Of a DNA stretch of 64,000 nucleotides, positions 26,022 to 39,413 are shown piece after piece. The notes beneath the pieces are model-generated. The model was not told the DNA's origin and did no database searches. It worked only from the letters and a program-made list of their open reading frames with translations. Made by a program: the position numbers and the translations under genes. This DNA is from Lycocorax pyrrhopterus obiensis. Lineage: Eukaryota; Chordata; Aves; Passeriformes; Paradisaeidae. Position 1 is the stretch's first letter, and the number at the start of each line of letters is the position of its first letter. Where the stretch lies: NCBI GenBank assembly GCA_014706295.1, contig JACSVZ010000004.1, forward strand, positions 1,566,638 to 1,630,637, read 5' to 3'.

Positions 26022-26193
26022 GACCAGAGGCCTAAGGATGACCAGAGGCCTAAGGGTGACCAGAGGCCTAAGGATGACCAGAGGCCAAGGGTGACCAGAA
26101 GCCTAAGGGTGACCAGGGGCCTAAGGATGACCAGAGGCCAAGGGTGACCAGAGGCCTAAGGGTGACCAGAGGCCAAGGGTGACCAGAGGCCTT
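26022..26193. repeat. Minisatellite, 17/18-bp unit, about 9.6 copies
   Basis: Units start at 26022, 26040, 26058, 26076, 26093, 26111, 26129, 26146, 26164 and 26181. The 18-bp unit is GACCAGAGGCCTAAGGRT. A 17-bp variant lacks the T of CCTAAG. Copies alternate between GGAT and GGGT endings. The plus strand is open through the array in one frame (DQRPKD-type repeats, changing to VTRxLR after the first 17-bp unit), but the flanking frame shows no domain. I treat it as a non-coding minisatellite. Confidence 0.95.
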
Positions 26194-29100
26194 TGGCAAT
26201 TGCCAGGATGCTGCGGACAAAGCCATGGCCTCCCTCCCCTAGTGTTTGGGGATATTGCTGCTCCAAGAAGGAGCTGGGATGAAGGACTTTGGAGGTCTCT
26301 ACCCTGTCCCCTGGCCAGAGCAGAGCACCCTTCATGCCTGGGAAGGTGTAAGAGCGTGGGCAGCTGCCTTCTCAACACCTGGAGCAAGAGCTTGCTGTTT
26401 GCAGCTGTCCCTGCTGCTGCCCCACAGCCACACGGAGCAGGGATGTGTGTAAACACTTGGGTTGTTCATGCATCCTCCCGGGATCTCCTTGTATCTGTCT
26501 GCAGGTTCCTACTGCGGTTCTCTGGTTTCTTTGTCCTGTGGCAAAGCCGGAGACTGTCCGGCTCCCTTCACATCTTCCCTGGGGATCACTGGGGTGCACA
26601 CCTGAGCCACCCGCCCTCCACCGAGAGCTCCGCTCACACCGTGGCTCTGGCATCCGTCTGGCATCCATCTCCTCTGCCTCCTTTCTGGTTCCCTGCCTCC
26701 TCCCTCGTTTGTGTGCGACTCATTAGTCTTCCCTGTGTGTTTTGAGATCACTATCTATTTTGATCTAGCGCAGTATTAGGCTGTTGGTGGGTTTATTTTT
26801 TTAAGCCCTTTCTGATTTAATGATCCTCTCTGCTCTGCCTCACTGAAGGAGTTGCTAACAGATGGCTGGCATTTGCATTTCCATTTCGAAGGTTCCGAGC
26901 AGTTGTGCACCCAAAGGTTGGTGAGGTGCCCAGGTGACTCTGCTGTAGAGAAGTTGCTTGGTTGCGCTGCTTTGGGCATCCTTGCTGTGCCGTGCCTGTC
27001 AGAGACTGCTCTGGCTTTTAGCAGTGCTTGATTTTGCATGGCACACAGCCAGGATTGCATGGGATAATGCTTCTAACTGGACCCTTCCCTCAGCCCCCCA
27101 GGAATTAAATTCTGCTCCTCGATCTGTGGCCTTGTAATGATTCTGGGCATCAGCCCTACCTGGTTGTCAGGGCAGTAGTGTTTGTTCCTCAGCAGATATT
27201 GTGGGGCGCTGTGGATTATTAAACCATTATTTGCTTGCTGGACCTGCATGGGCAAAGGTCAAAAGCTTCTTTGTGTGACACCCTTCTTCCTAAGAGAGAC
27301 CAAAGTGGTGTTACTTACCATGGGCAAAATGAATGTTCTGGCACTTAGGGGGGAAAAACCCAAATCACAAAATGACAGGCAAATGAAGCAAGGGAGCTTA
27401 TTTTCAATTACTCAAAGATGTAATATCTTCTGGTTCATCCATGAAAAGAAACACATAATGTGTGCGTCCCTCCCACACTGGACCCACACATTTTGGATTT
27501 CCACAGAGGAGAAAAAGAAAAGCCAAACAAATAACTTTTTTTTTTGTTTGTTTGATGCTGTGTAGACTAAGTAAGTGGTGGTGTTATGTGGTGCTTACTT
27601 GCTCTGATGGCCCCCTGAACTTTATAAAGAGATCCTCACTAAAAGAGTTCCTGTCCTGTGTTACAATACAGTGACAGGTACTGATAAAGGGTTCCCTGCT
27701 ACCCCAAAAGTCAGTTTGGATTCACCCAGCCTGTTAAGGGGGAAACTATTCCATGATCTGAATCCAAGAGTTTCAGCCAGGCTCCAGGGTCAAGGCACAT
27801 CTGATTCACAGGCCGAGGAGTAACTTTGTCCCTTTTCTTCCTGAGATATAGCATGGGATCACATGGGAGGAAATCTCTGACTGAGAGCGCTTTAAAGAGA
27901 GAAGGTACATAAGGCACATAGCATCCTTCTAAATCAGATGGTGGAGTGCATCATAACAAAACACAGCTGGTTTTTCGGATCACTGACCCCAAAGCTTTTG
28001 TTAGAAAGCAAGTGTTTCACTGAGTCAAAAATATTTTTATTATGGTATCTGCTTGCACAGAAAAGAAAATTTCACTGCTGCTTATTTCCCATGTTCTTGA
28101 ATCCCTCCTGTGAATTTGCTCTATCCCCCATTTTGGCCCAAGGTTGGCACATTTACAGGTTGATTACTTATTACTGTATTTTTCTCTCAGTTTTGCCACT
28201 GAGACCATGGACAAATGACCTGTGAAATGTCTGCCCTGTAAGGGCAGTTATGCTGCTATGAGACTCCTCCAATCTGTTCCATTCCAGGCAAGCATCAAAA
28301 TTCCTGCCCATGCAAATGTCTGGTCATCAGGGCTCTCATTACATTAAGTAAGTTATTAAAAAGTGACATCCTAAACATATCACTCAAGGTAAAAAAAACC
28401 CAAGCAAATAAAATCTGTCCTCTGTACAGTCCTCATCTAAATGATATACTTTCATTCTTTCAAGGAAAGCCAGTGCTTTGTAAAACAAATAGGTGTTAGC
28501 TCTTTCCTTATTTCTCATCAATGGGCCATCACCCACCCTTCAGGAGCTGGTCAGTAGAGCTGGAGATCACAAATTCACATTTGCACTCCCTGGCTCTTAT
28601 CATTCCGCTCGTTCCTTTTTTTCTGACTGGTGCTGCCTCAGGAGACAGGACACACCACAAGGATGTCAATGTCCTATAAAACAAGGTGTTCAATAAGCAG
28701 AAGAACTAATTAAAACTCGTTTCCTACATAAATCTGGTTCCTGTCCTGTTTCCTTTATGGACAGTTTCTGTTCTGTCATCGATGATGCCTGTAGGTAGTG
28801 ACAAATGACATCCATGCTTGCTAGCCAGCCAGCTGACAGGTTGCCAGCTGCTGCCACGCACAGTTGTAGCAGAGAGCAAGAACACTCTCTGGACTGCATT
28901 CCTCTAGCCAGATGCCAATTTTCACAAAAACTGTAGGGATGTAAAATCCTGCAAACAACAGCTGCTCAGCGAGATCAATTAGTGAGTTAATATCTATTAG
29001 TGGAGGATTGAAAGATACATGAACAATGTAATCTCTTAAACATCATGGATGTAAGCAATCAAGCCAAAAGGGAAGAGAAACATGTGCAATCAGCAGCGAC

Positions 29101-32100
29101 TACTTATGTCTTTATCCCCTTCCTCTCTCTACAGGAGATTTGATGTAACATAGTTTAAACTCCATAATCCTTTGATCAGGAATCAGAACCTAACCTAATG
29201 TTTTCACTTAGTGCTTCTGCTGCAGAAAAGATCTTAAATGCACAATTTACAAGAATGTTGTCACTTCTTTACCTTGCTCTCAGCTTCTCTAAAATGCAAG
29301 TTTCACTCGTGAGTGACCAGCAGCACGTGTTACAAAAGTTGCCTTTCTTTATCAGATCAGCAAAGAACGTGTTCTCTGGAGGATTAGAGAATACTCTTTT
29401 TCTTAATTAACCAAAATCTAGATGAAGACTTACACCAGTACTGCTGTGATTTAGTGTGTCATAGTTGCAGTGGTATTTAAAACTAACTACATCAAACATG
29501 CCTGCTTCTTTTAAAAGGTTGGGTGGCAAATCCCTTGCCGTGCACTGTGCTGTAATTGATGGGATTGTCTTGTCTAAAGACTTTTCCTCTGTGCAGGAAC
29601 TCATAACCTCATCTGATGTCTGCTCATGGGGCACATTTCCTTGTAAGCAGCACCAAGTTTATACACCATTTATCGTCTGGACTTCTGGACATCATAGACA
29701 AGTTCTCTTCCGCCTCCTGCCCTCTCTTACATCATCTGATGTGTCCTATACCATCAAAATTAGGTGTAGCCCAATGTTGCAAAATTTTTCAAAGCTTGCA
29801 TGCACATCTTCTTGAATCAAGTGCCTTCCAGGACATACGGGCTGCTTTTCTGACTGAAAGTCAAAAATTCCTTCTGAGTGTCATCATTCCCAAAGCAGAG
29901 TTACAGCATCCCATGAGCATAGCTCTTACTCTCACCTCCCTGCCTTAAGTCTGACTGGACAGCACTCCAAGATGCTCACTGCTCTGACCCCTCTGCATTT
30001 GGCTGGCATTTGTTTGTACTGCCTATGTTTTGAGGACTTAGAGGATGCTTCTCTTCCTTCTGATAGTCTCGCTGGAAAAGCTGTCCTTGACTTCAGGCAG
30101 AAAGGGTAGTGGCTTTTGTTTTCTGTAGCAAAACGTCAGTTTGCAACCACTGTGAGAATATTTTCCTGAGTTCTGCTCAGAATATGGTAATAAGTGAGGG
30201 TACAAACTGATTCAGAATGATGCTCTGCAGCCAACCCTACTCTGATATGAATGCAAGCCACTGGATGTTCAAATGCCTCACCTGGTTCACACCCAAACCC
30301 CAGAGTATTTATTGAATTTGAATTTAAATTAATTTTGCAAATTGCTGCAAAACATGCATGGGATTTGCTTGTGGTCATGTCCAAGGTCTTCAGAGAGCTT
30401 CATGCCAGTAGGATATGTTGATCAATACCACGTCTTGGAGTTAGGCAAAACATTAAATCCTGAGTTAGAGTATGTGATGTAGCAAGAAAGAAACCAGCAA
30501 AGTTAAACAATGAGCAGTTCCATTCCTGGTGCCCATTACTATGGGCTTCAGAACACATATTGTGCTTTGTTTTCCACTGCAGAGTGTAATCCAATAGCTA
30601 GGGATGTATCGAAATTCCTGGATAAGAATAAACAAAGTAGTTTTCCAAATCACAACTTTTCCTGCTTGTCTTCACAAAATCAGCTAAAAACCAGGTAGGC
30701 TTGTGCCAAGATGGGAAAAAAACCTTCTAGTTAGACTCGATTTTCCTGAATAATGTCAGAACCCTCTCTCTTTCCTGAAACCATTGCAAATATCTGCTGA
30801 ACTTTGGTTTAATTTCAAGCTTTTCTGAAGTTCAGAAAGCGTCTTCAGCTTCTTAGCTTTTGCTTTTGGGGTCCAGCATGCATGAAACCATTTGTCTTGT
30901 TTTATTACAAAGACAAACAAAACATCCTCCTTTCTCTGAGCAGAATCATGTTTGAAATATGCACTTTTCCAGTTTCATTTTGTAAACCAGTTGCACAAAT
31001 AAGTACGCTGGGTCGTCTTACGGAGTGCCTTTGGGATGAAAGGGGAGAGTACGGCTATGATAGAGGTTAAATGAGTCTAACTAACTGTGTCAGTCCCTGA
31101 AGTGTTATTAGTGTCTAATTGTAACACATTAGGTCAAAACCACATCATTCTGGCAAATGTAAAAGGGTGGTGTGAGAGCCCTCCTTGTGTATGCGATGAG
31201 GAGTGCATTATCTCTCTCCAGCATTACTGGAGAACAACTGATGTCTCAGCTGAGTTGTTTCAAATGGAAAAAGCAAAATCTCATTTGTGCTGTAAGCAGC
31301 TGTAATTGTCAACCAGTGCCAGCCACTGTCACAATCCCAGCCTTGGTAAGAATCAAGAAGCACATGAGCTTTGTACTGCATGATCCAGAGCACTGAGAGG
31401 GCTGAAAAATCCCTTGCCAGCCTGAATCACTGTTCTGGGAGCTTTAGCAGAACTGAGAAGCTCTCAGTTCAGGGTGTCCATCTCACCTCAACAGGGGAAA
31501 GAAAGACATATTTCAGTGCTGTCGCTCAGATTTGCTTTAGAACAAAATTTTCCCAGAGCTGGGGGATTCCCTTCTGTGCTGATAAACATAGTATTAACTG
31601 AAAGATCTATAACAGTTTGCCTTATAAATATACAACAAATAATTTAAAAACATGGCAGCTTGACTTACGCAAGACAAATGCCTCAGTGCTCACTGAGTGT
31701 ATTTCAAGTCTGAATTTTGAAAAGAAGAAAAAAATAGGAAAACATTCCTTTGAACAAGTTTAGAGATATGCAGATTCCTGCATTTTTTTTGCTAAGGCAA
31801 TAGATTGTTCTTTGCAGGAAAAAAAAAGTGATCCCTGAAAGACAGGGTGGCTGCTCTGCCTGTTTTAGATAGACTTGACATGCCCTCTAAAGGATTAGAC
31901 AGCTATATATATTATACATAATTATATAAGCAATCATAGATAGAATAAATAGGAGGATTAAAAACCCCTGAGAGTGGGTGTCTTGTCACAGCATCCTTGC
32001 ACTTGAAGTGGCAGAGGAAAGGATACAGCTAAACCTTTTTGCTTTCTTCATTTTGATGATCCAGCAAGGTCTGAGATCGTTCCAGGGGTGACTTTGAGGG

Positions 32101-35100
32101 GGGTGGGATCAGGCCTTTCCTTCCTGGCAATAGCAAGGTCATGTATTTTCAGTGCAGCACTTAAAATATGCCCCTTATCTCCAGCCTGTGCCCTGTGGCT
32201 GCTCTCAGCTGTCTCTGCTGCAGCTCTGTCTCTCGTCCAGGAAAATCTATGGCACAGCTCCTTGTAAGGCAGCCTTTCCTGGGTACTTCACACTGGGAAG
32301 CCTTTGCAGGCTGTAGTGGTCAAACTTGTCTGGTCCTTTTGTGTCTTCAGGCAAAAATGGACTTAAACCAGCTGAAGCCAAATGATAGGTTGGCTTCCAC
32401 CTGATGGCTTTGCCCCTGTCGTGGCAGTGCCTGGATTTTTGAAATGGCAGGATCTTTCTCGTGCTGGCACTGACCAGTGTGGTACTCAGAGAGAGAGGTC
32501 TTCTGGTTTGCTGCTGGTGGATGGAGCTTTTTGGGTCTACCAGGGTGCACGTGCCAGCTAAGCCACCATGCCACCCCTCGTGGCCAAGACCAGCCTCCTG
32601 CAAGGCTGTCGCTGTGCTGCTGAGGGAATGGGGGAGCACTTGGAATGAACTTTGATCAGGAGCAAGTTTGAAGACTTCCAGTATTTGTCTTCGGTTGGAA
32701 GATAAGGCACTTCTAGGAAATACATCTTCCTCCTCATGCTGCGATGAAGGCCAGACCAGAGGAAAAAAGAAACTGCTACACTTCCCCTCTCTGGCAGTCC
32801 ACTGCCAAGCACAATAAACCTTGTTTTGGCATAGACTGAAATATCACAGACAAAATTTGATTTCATTATTACATTTCATTTGTTTTCTTGGCATTGTCTT
32901 ATTCCTGTCAGGCTCCCTGATAATCCATTTTTCTTTTCATTTTGCTGAGTTTTTTTCCATCCATTTAGGTTTACTTAGTGCCCAAACCAATCTCCTGTTA
33001 GCAGTCATTCATCTCAAATCTTTCCACTTTATAGAGACTGCAAATGACTTGGAAAAGTCACTTGTGTTTTATTTTTAAAGGTCATTTGCCAATAACAATG
33101 CAAAGTCAAATGTGCTTTCATATTTGAAGGAAATCAGCAAAATAGGTCATTTTTTCCTGCAATAGATAAACTCTACATATGCCTATTTGGACTTCAGCTT
33201 TCTCTTTGGACTCCAGCTATTTCCAAGTGCTCCAAGGACGCTTGAAGCAGCAAACTGAATGGGGAGCCTGATTTTGAGCTGTGTTTCTTCATTTGCTTTG
33301 CCTTGGTTATGATAGTGGATGCATTCTGACAGGATTGCTTTAAATCAGAATAATCCTACCAGGAGTAACCAATGGTTTAATTGATGGCTTGGCTTTTCTC
33401 TTGGCTGTTTTTGGCAGCAGCACACTTTCTACTGCATGATGTCTTATCCAGCACTACTAATAGACTAAGTTTGGGAGCACATACCTGCTGTCCATTTCAT
33501 TTAAAAAAAATGCATAAATGACCAAGCATTGAGATTCCTTCATGGTGTGGCCACTGGTTATTTGTACAGTTAAACACACCCTCTTACAAGTGTCTTGCTT
33601 GAAAGACCGGCAGTAAGTCATCGAAAAGAAGGGGACAGTTATTACAATACCATTTTACATTTTAATGATAATTTGGAAAGGTTGATAGTTTCAGCCCTCC
33701 CAAAGGTTTTCTAAGGAAATCTGGCAGATTTTTTCCCAGGTAGGAAAGGCCCCAAACTTTGATACTTGACCCACCTCGGTGAAATTTGATTCTGGAGCAG
33801 CAGATGAAGAAATAACAGGGCCCTACATACCTGATAGAAATAGATTGTTACGTTGAAAGGTGAAATCCTACTAATATTCCTCCCGGAGACTGGAGGACAG
33901 ATTCACCCTTTATTAGACATCAGGGAATGCATGTAAGGAGTCCTTTCATATCTCTGGTCCCAGAACCACTCATCTTCTCAGACAGAATCTTTCCTTTAAA
34001 AGACAGGAAATTAACTGCACTGAAATATGAAATGAATACAGTTTCAGTATGCTGTCTTGATTTGTGTATATTTTAGTTAGGTTTTCAAACATTTAGATTT
34101 TAGAATAGTCCTCCTGTAAATCTTTCTCAGAGATTTGTTGGAGTTTGGTTCTTGGCTCTTGGAAGGAGCTGGTTATTGTCTGTACTAATTTCTTTCTGGT
34201 TCTTTTCCCCTTGTCTCTCACATTTAATTTGCTGCAGATACTTCATCTCCTTTGAAAAGTGTTTGTTTTGGGGTTTTGTTACACCAAATTCAGCAGCAGC
34301 AGCTCTGGTTTTTTTTCAGATGATTTCATCTGTTGTCCCTGACATTTCCTTGCATTTGTATCACTTATTTATGTTTGAGATAAACGTCTATGGCTGTAAT
34401 GACAAAAGAATTTTACAGAGTTTGTAGTTTGTAGTCTGCTTGGTAATTCTTCATCTTCTATCAAGTGGCCATCAGGTGAAGCCTTGGAGGTGCTGAACAC
34501 CAGGGAAAGAGATTTTACAGTGATCACTGCTTCCTCATTGTCCTGTCTGATTGTATTTCACGTGTGAGGCAAAACAATCCAAAATCTGGAGTGTCTTGTC
34601 TCATGAGCAGTCTCAGCTAGGGATGAAGGATTAGGGCTTTTTCTTGGAAAGTAGAAAATCAGATACTCCTGGAAGAAGCCAGAGGTTGTGCCATGCCTGC
34701 TGACACAGTGTGGTGAGGTCTCAAGAGCACTTCTCACTGTGACTCCTGATTTTTATCAAATTCTTTTGTTTTTTCCACAAACACGTGAGAAAGAACACGA
34801 CCAGAACATGCAGAAATAACTGGGGATCTCTGCTCCTTGTGCACAAAGGAATCAAGAGCATGGACTCATGACACCTTTTAGGTCATATCTCCAAGACCAC
34901 AGCTGTGATGTTAGATCTGGCCCTGGATGACAGGTCCCAAGTGCTTTTCCTGCTGGTCACACTGTGTGTTTGCACATCCCAGGGGCTTGTGAGTGCTGCC
35001 TCTCTGCCCCGACTTGCAGATCCTGGTGCCTGTCCCCCACTCCTGGAAGAGCAGGGCTGCAAAACCCATTAGAAATCCTTGGCACAGGGAAGAGTTGTGG

Positions 35101-38100
35101 ATGGATATACTGCTGTCAGCCCACAGTATCTGCCCAGGCTGCTGTGGCCCAGAAGAGTTAGGAGAGAGAGAAATTACATTAGTGTCAGTTGTGCTGGAAG
35201 TTTTTCTTTCCAATGTTTTCCTGGCCTAGCTGGGGTGTGGTGAAGTAAAGATCTGCCTTTGAATTCACCTGTATCAGTCCCTATTTCCATTGAACTCTTT
35301 GCTGATTTTGTTCTGCTTGAGGATTGTCTCTCGTAAAGAGCAAATTTTGTTGTGAACAATCTCATAGCAGATTTACCTTCCTGTCTGGCTGCAGTTTTGC
35401 ATAGATTTCTACTTTACAATGTCAAGTTAAGATAATTGCTTATGTTTAAATGTCCTTTCCTTCCAGTGTTTTGGAGAGAAAAACGCACCTGTACTATTAA
35501 AAACAAAATATATTTGGATAGAAATCACTAATATTTTCTTTAGGAAATGTAAATGAGGAACCAACAGACTTGGAGGCTGCCATCACCATCCCTCTCTCTA
35601 CTGAAATGTCCTGCTGTATTTGCTGCTCATTCCTCCTGCTGGCAATATTGGCAAAAATTCTTGGAAAAGATCGAGCTGTTCCCCAGAGCCAGCTCTAACC
35701 CCACTTGTCTTTTTAGCTGTGTTTTTTTCAGGTGGCTTTCTGGCAGGTCCAGCACAGATTGCCAGTTTCCCTCCCAAGAGAGAGAATTTGCAGAGACAGG
35801 TTTGAACTTCAGCTCATTCCTTCTTCCTGTTGCTTGTGGGACAGTGTGGGGTATCTGAGCAGAGAAACTTTGATCAGTGGTGAAATGGTCAAAAGGAAGT
35901 GCACTTCAGGGAGTCGGAAAATATTTGTGGGTTGAATTTAGCAAGTGGTCTTGTCTGAGAAAATAGTTTCCACAAGTGCTGAAACACTTCCTTTGAGACA
36001 GAACCTCAAGCAGGTTTCCTATATCATGCCATGAAAAATCAGAGTGTGCAGTGATTAGCTGTAGACAGGCTGTGGGAGGGGTGATGAGTTTCACTACAAC
36101 ACAATCAAACACCTCTTTTTGTGCCCCAGAGTGAAGTTTAAAACGGTTCTAAGCACTTAACAGCTTAGGCTATTTTTAAAGGCAGGTGTGCCTTTGCACA
36201 ATTGATCCCCAGGGAGCGAGTTCCTCCTCGTGATGCATCCTGCTTTACGCCATCTGCCAAGGCTAAGCAGCACCAGACTGTGAGAATTAAGAAATTGAGA
36301 AGATGAACTGAAGTTCCTTTCCCCACTCTGTATTTCCAGTTTGACAATTTTTTTTTAATCCCACAGCAAACACAGACTAGCTCAGAGCTCAGTATGTGAA
36401 GACTTGTCTGATTCGGCCAGTTTTGGCCATCAGATATGTAAGTGCCATGACCATATGGTATCCTCTCATTCATTCAGTTCCTGAGCTTTGTAAGTTTGCT
36501 TATGTAGCTTCCTCAACTGTTCACCTTAGTCAGAGTCTATTTTCTTTAATATACAGACTGTATTAAAAAAGCTAAAACAATTTTTCAACTCCTTATTAAG
36601 AATTTATTTTTGAGCTATTCATTTGTAGCTTATGTTTTTCTAGTGCAAAGACACATCCATCACAAGGTGGGAGGGTGTCATCAGTAAGAGTAAAACCATC
36701 ATTCCTAATTTACAAGTTGGCTAAGTTGTAGCGTAGCTGTGTGCCACAAACAAGTCTGCAACGTGGATGTCCTAGAAAGCATTATTGCAATTTGCCATCC
36801 CACATGGCACCAACAGCTGAAATATTTCATTTGGGGCCACTGGCTGCCGGAAGGAAAAGTGCATTCACTTCTTGGGAGCTGCTGATTCTCTTGTGTTTGC
36901 AGAACTGAAGTGTCTCTGCCGAGAAAAGAGGGGGTGAGGGGGCAGGCACCCCTGTGTGCAGTTCCTGTGCCAGTCCATGACAGCCTCCTGTGCAGGAACA
37001 AGGGGACACTGGGCTGGCTGAAGGGGAAACAGGATGCCCCTGCTCAGGGGGTGGGAGGGCTACAACTTCATGTATGGGAACAGGCAGATGCAGCACTGTC
37101 ATTTGCAGCTGCCAAGGCAGGTCTCAGGCAGCAGGAACGCCACTGCAGTATCTCGCTGCATGGTGCTTCTCTAAATTTAGCCCTGTCAGTGCCTCCTGGG
37201 TCAGCTCTGGTCTGTGTCTGCAGCCGGGAGTGAGCCAAGGGCTGGGGGAGAGGATGGGATGCTGTGGGCCATTGCTCACACTCCTGTTCAGTGCCTCACT
37301 GCCAAGGACCACTTCTCTCCTTACGTGGAAGAGAGAAGGAACCGTGCCCAGAATTAGAAAGAAGCGTAGCTTGGTGACTGTGGCAGGATGAATGAATTCT
37401 CCCATTCCTTACTAGAAGGAGTGCAACAAAATCAGGGCTTCACTAGAGGGAATCAAGTATTTCACTCTTACACTTTTACTGTCTTCCAGCACATTCCAAG
37501 TAACAAAATGGCTATAAATAAAACTACCCTGCCAGCAAGCAGCTTAGGCTGGTGTGAGGAAGAAGAGATTGATACATTTCTGTTCACATCTGGAAACAAT
37601 CCTCAGTTCCCCTAGATCACGAGCTTCTTTGGGAATGGCATCGCCCTATCACTTTACATTTCTCTGAGTGATAATTAGGAAGCAGGTTTGTGAATGTGAG
37701 GATATGAGTCTGGAAAATCCACTGCTCTGTGGTGGAAGGACAAGAATACAGTGATAAGGAATAGAAGGGATTTCCTTCTTTTGGTTTTCAGTGTATTTTA
37801 TAGTCATGTGAAACAGACCAACACCTCTCCAAATTGTCCCTGTGTTCTCACTATTGTGAAAAAATGACATTATCAGCATGGCTGGGTGTTAGGGAAGTCT
37901 ATTAATGGAAACAGTATGCAACTGTACAGAGATGGTATTTAGTAACGAGCACATAAAGCTTTTCTTCCATTAAAATGCTGCTTCGGGCCAGAATGTATTG
38001 CTTGATTAGTTTTTTGGAAAGCAGTTTTTCATTCATAATGAGAACACATATCTCAGCCATTGTTATTAGCGAGAACATGCTCTAAAATGAAAATAGAGAG

Positions 38101-39391
38101 AAGGCAAAGCCAGGAAGCTGTCAGGGCAACGTTGAACAGCATCACATCTTGACAAGGTGGGCTGTCAAGAGCGTTTAGGTACCATAGGAAGCACGTGCTG
38201 TGCAAGAGTCACTGATCAGAGCACAGCAGTCATCCACATAGCAGTCAGATTGGATCACTCGGTGGCCTTGGTGCTTGCTCCTCCCCAGCATTTCTCTACT
38301 CTCCTTGGCTTTTAGGATGCTGTGAACAGAATTGGATGTTGCAGATTTCTAGGGGCTGAACGCCTGGTTCTCGTCTGTTGACTGAAGAGGTGAGTGATTT
38401 TTCCAGACCTTATTTTAAAACGGAGCTCCTCACTGCAGCGCCTTGTGCGTGGTCAGCCTTTGTTCTGCGGAGGGCAAGTGGCTTTCATGGCCGAGGGAAA
38501 GGTGAAATACAAAAGTAAAACAGAGCCCTCCTTCAAGCAGTCACTTTGACTGGAAAAAGGACAAACTCAGTTTAGTTTCCCTTCTTCTGATCATCTCTGT
38601 TGCAGTATGTGAGCCAGAGACTGTGGATCTTGCTGTTCAACATCATCACTCCTCTGCTTAGCACAATGTGTGGCCATTTGCACCCAGGTACAGGCACCAC
38701 GCAGAAAGAGGAGGTTTGTGCTGCTCTCTTTGCCTTGGCCATATGAATGCATCATCTGTGAGAGATAAATAACACAACAGAAACTGGCAATGAAGTGAAA
38801 TGGCAGTGTCATCCAGTTTTCTGTGAGTTACAGACAATGGAGGTTCAGCACAGATGGCAAGGAGTAAAGGGAGTTTCCAGCAGCAAAGGATGAAAACCCT
38901 CTGCCTCATGAGCACTGCAGAGGCTGAAGTGGCTTCCTTTGCAGCTGATGGGTGAGCTTGTGTCCTTCACAATCTTCTCTTTGGTTCCCCTTCTCTGTGC
39001 TCAGAGAGTTCAGCCCTGAGCAGCCAAACAAGTGCTTTGCAGCCCCACACTGAAAGTAAATCCTTTGAGCGCAGGAGTTTTGGGGTACAGGGTTGAAACT
39101 AAGATCAGCCAGACTGAGGCTTACCTGACAAGTGGATACCCAAATAAGAACTGCCAGCATGTCTGTGTAAACTAGCAGAGCCCCTGGGCCCTCTGCCCTG
39201 CAGGGAAATAAGTGCTTGCTAATTAGAGGAACCAACTATAAAATTGCTCTGCTGTTCTCCTGCAAGCTGTCATTGGGGGTTCTCCCCTGAGATCTGAGCT
39301 CAAAGCTCTGAGTGGTTGCATGGGGGAGCCCTGGACTGCTCCCAAAGTTTCCCTTCTGATCCCCTCTCAATCTGACTGGGGAAGAAAAAAG
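26194..39391. other. Unique non-coding DNA
   Basis: No gene, RNA gene or interspersed repeat was recognised in this long interval. The longest plus frame (26179-26745, 188 codons) starts inside the minisatellite and has no domain. Several regions (for example 28,980-29,160, 31,620-31,950 and 33,080-34,120) are AT-rich with stops in all frames. GC is somewhat higher near 36,900-37,270, but there is no clear CpG island. Confidence 0.55.
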
Positions 39392-39413
39392 ACACACACA
39401 CACACACCCCCCC
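39392..39413. repeat. (AC)8 microsatellite followed by a C run
   Basis: Eight AC dinucleotides at 39392-39407 run directly into a C7 homopolymer (39407-39413). A shorter AC tract lies at about 46919-46932 and a TA tract at about 55452-55464. Confidence 0.9.

Noticed and set aside
26179..26745. 188-codon plus-strand frame
   Set aside because: It starts inside the minisatellite, has no domain or signal I recognise, and is opposed by long frames on the other strand.
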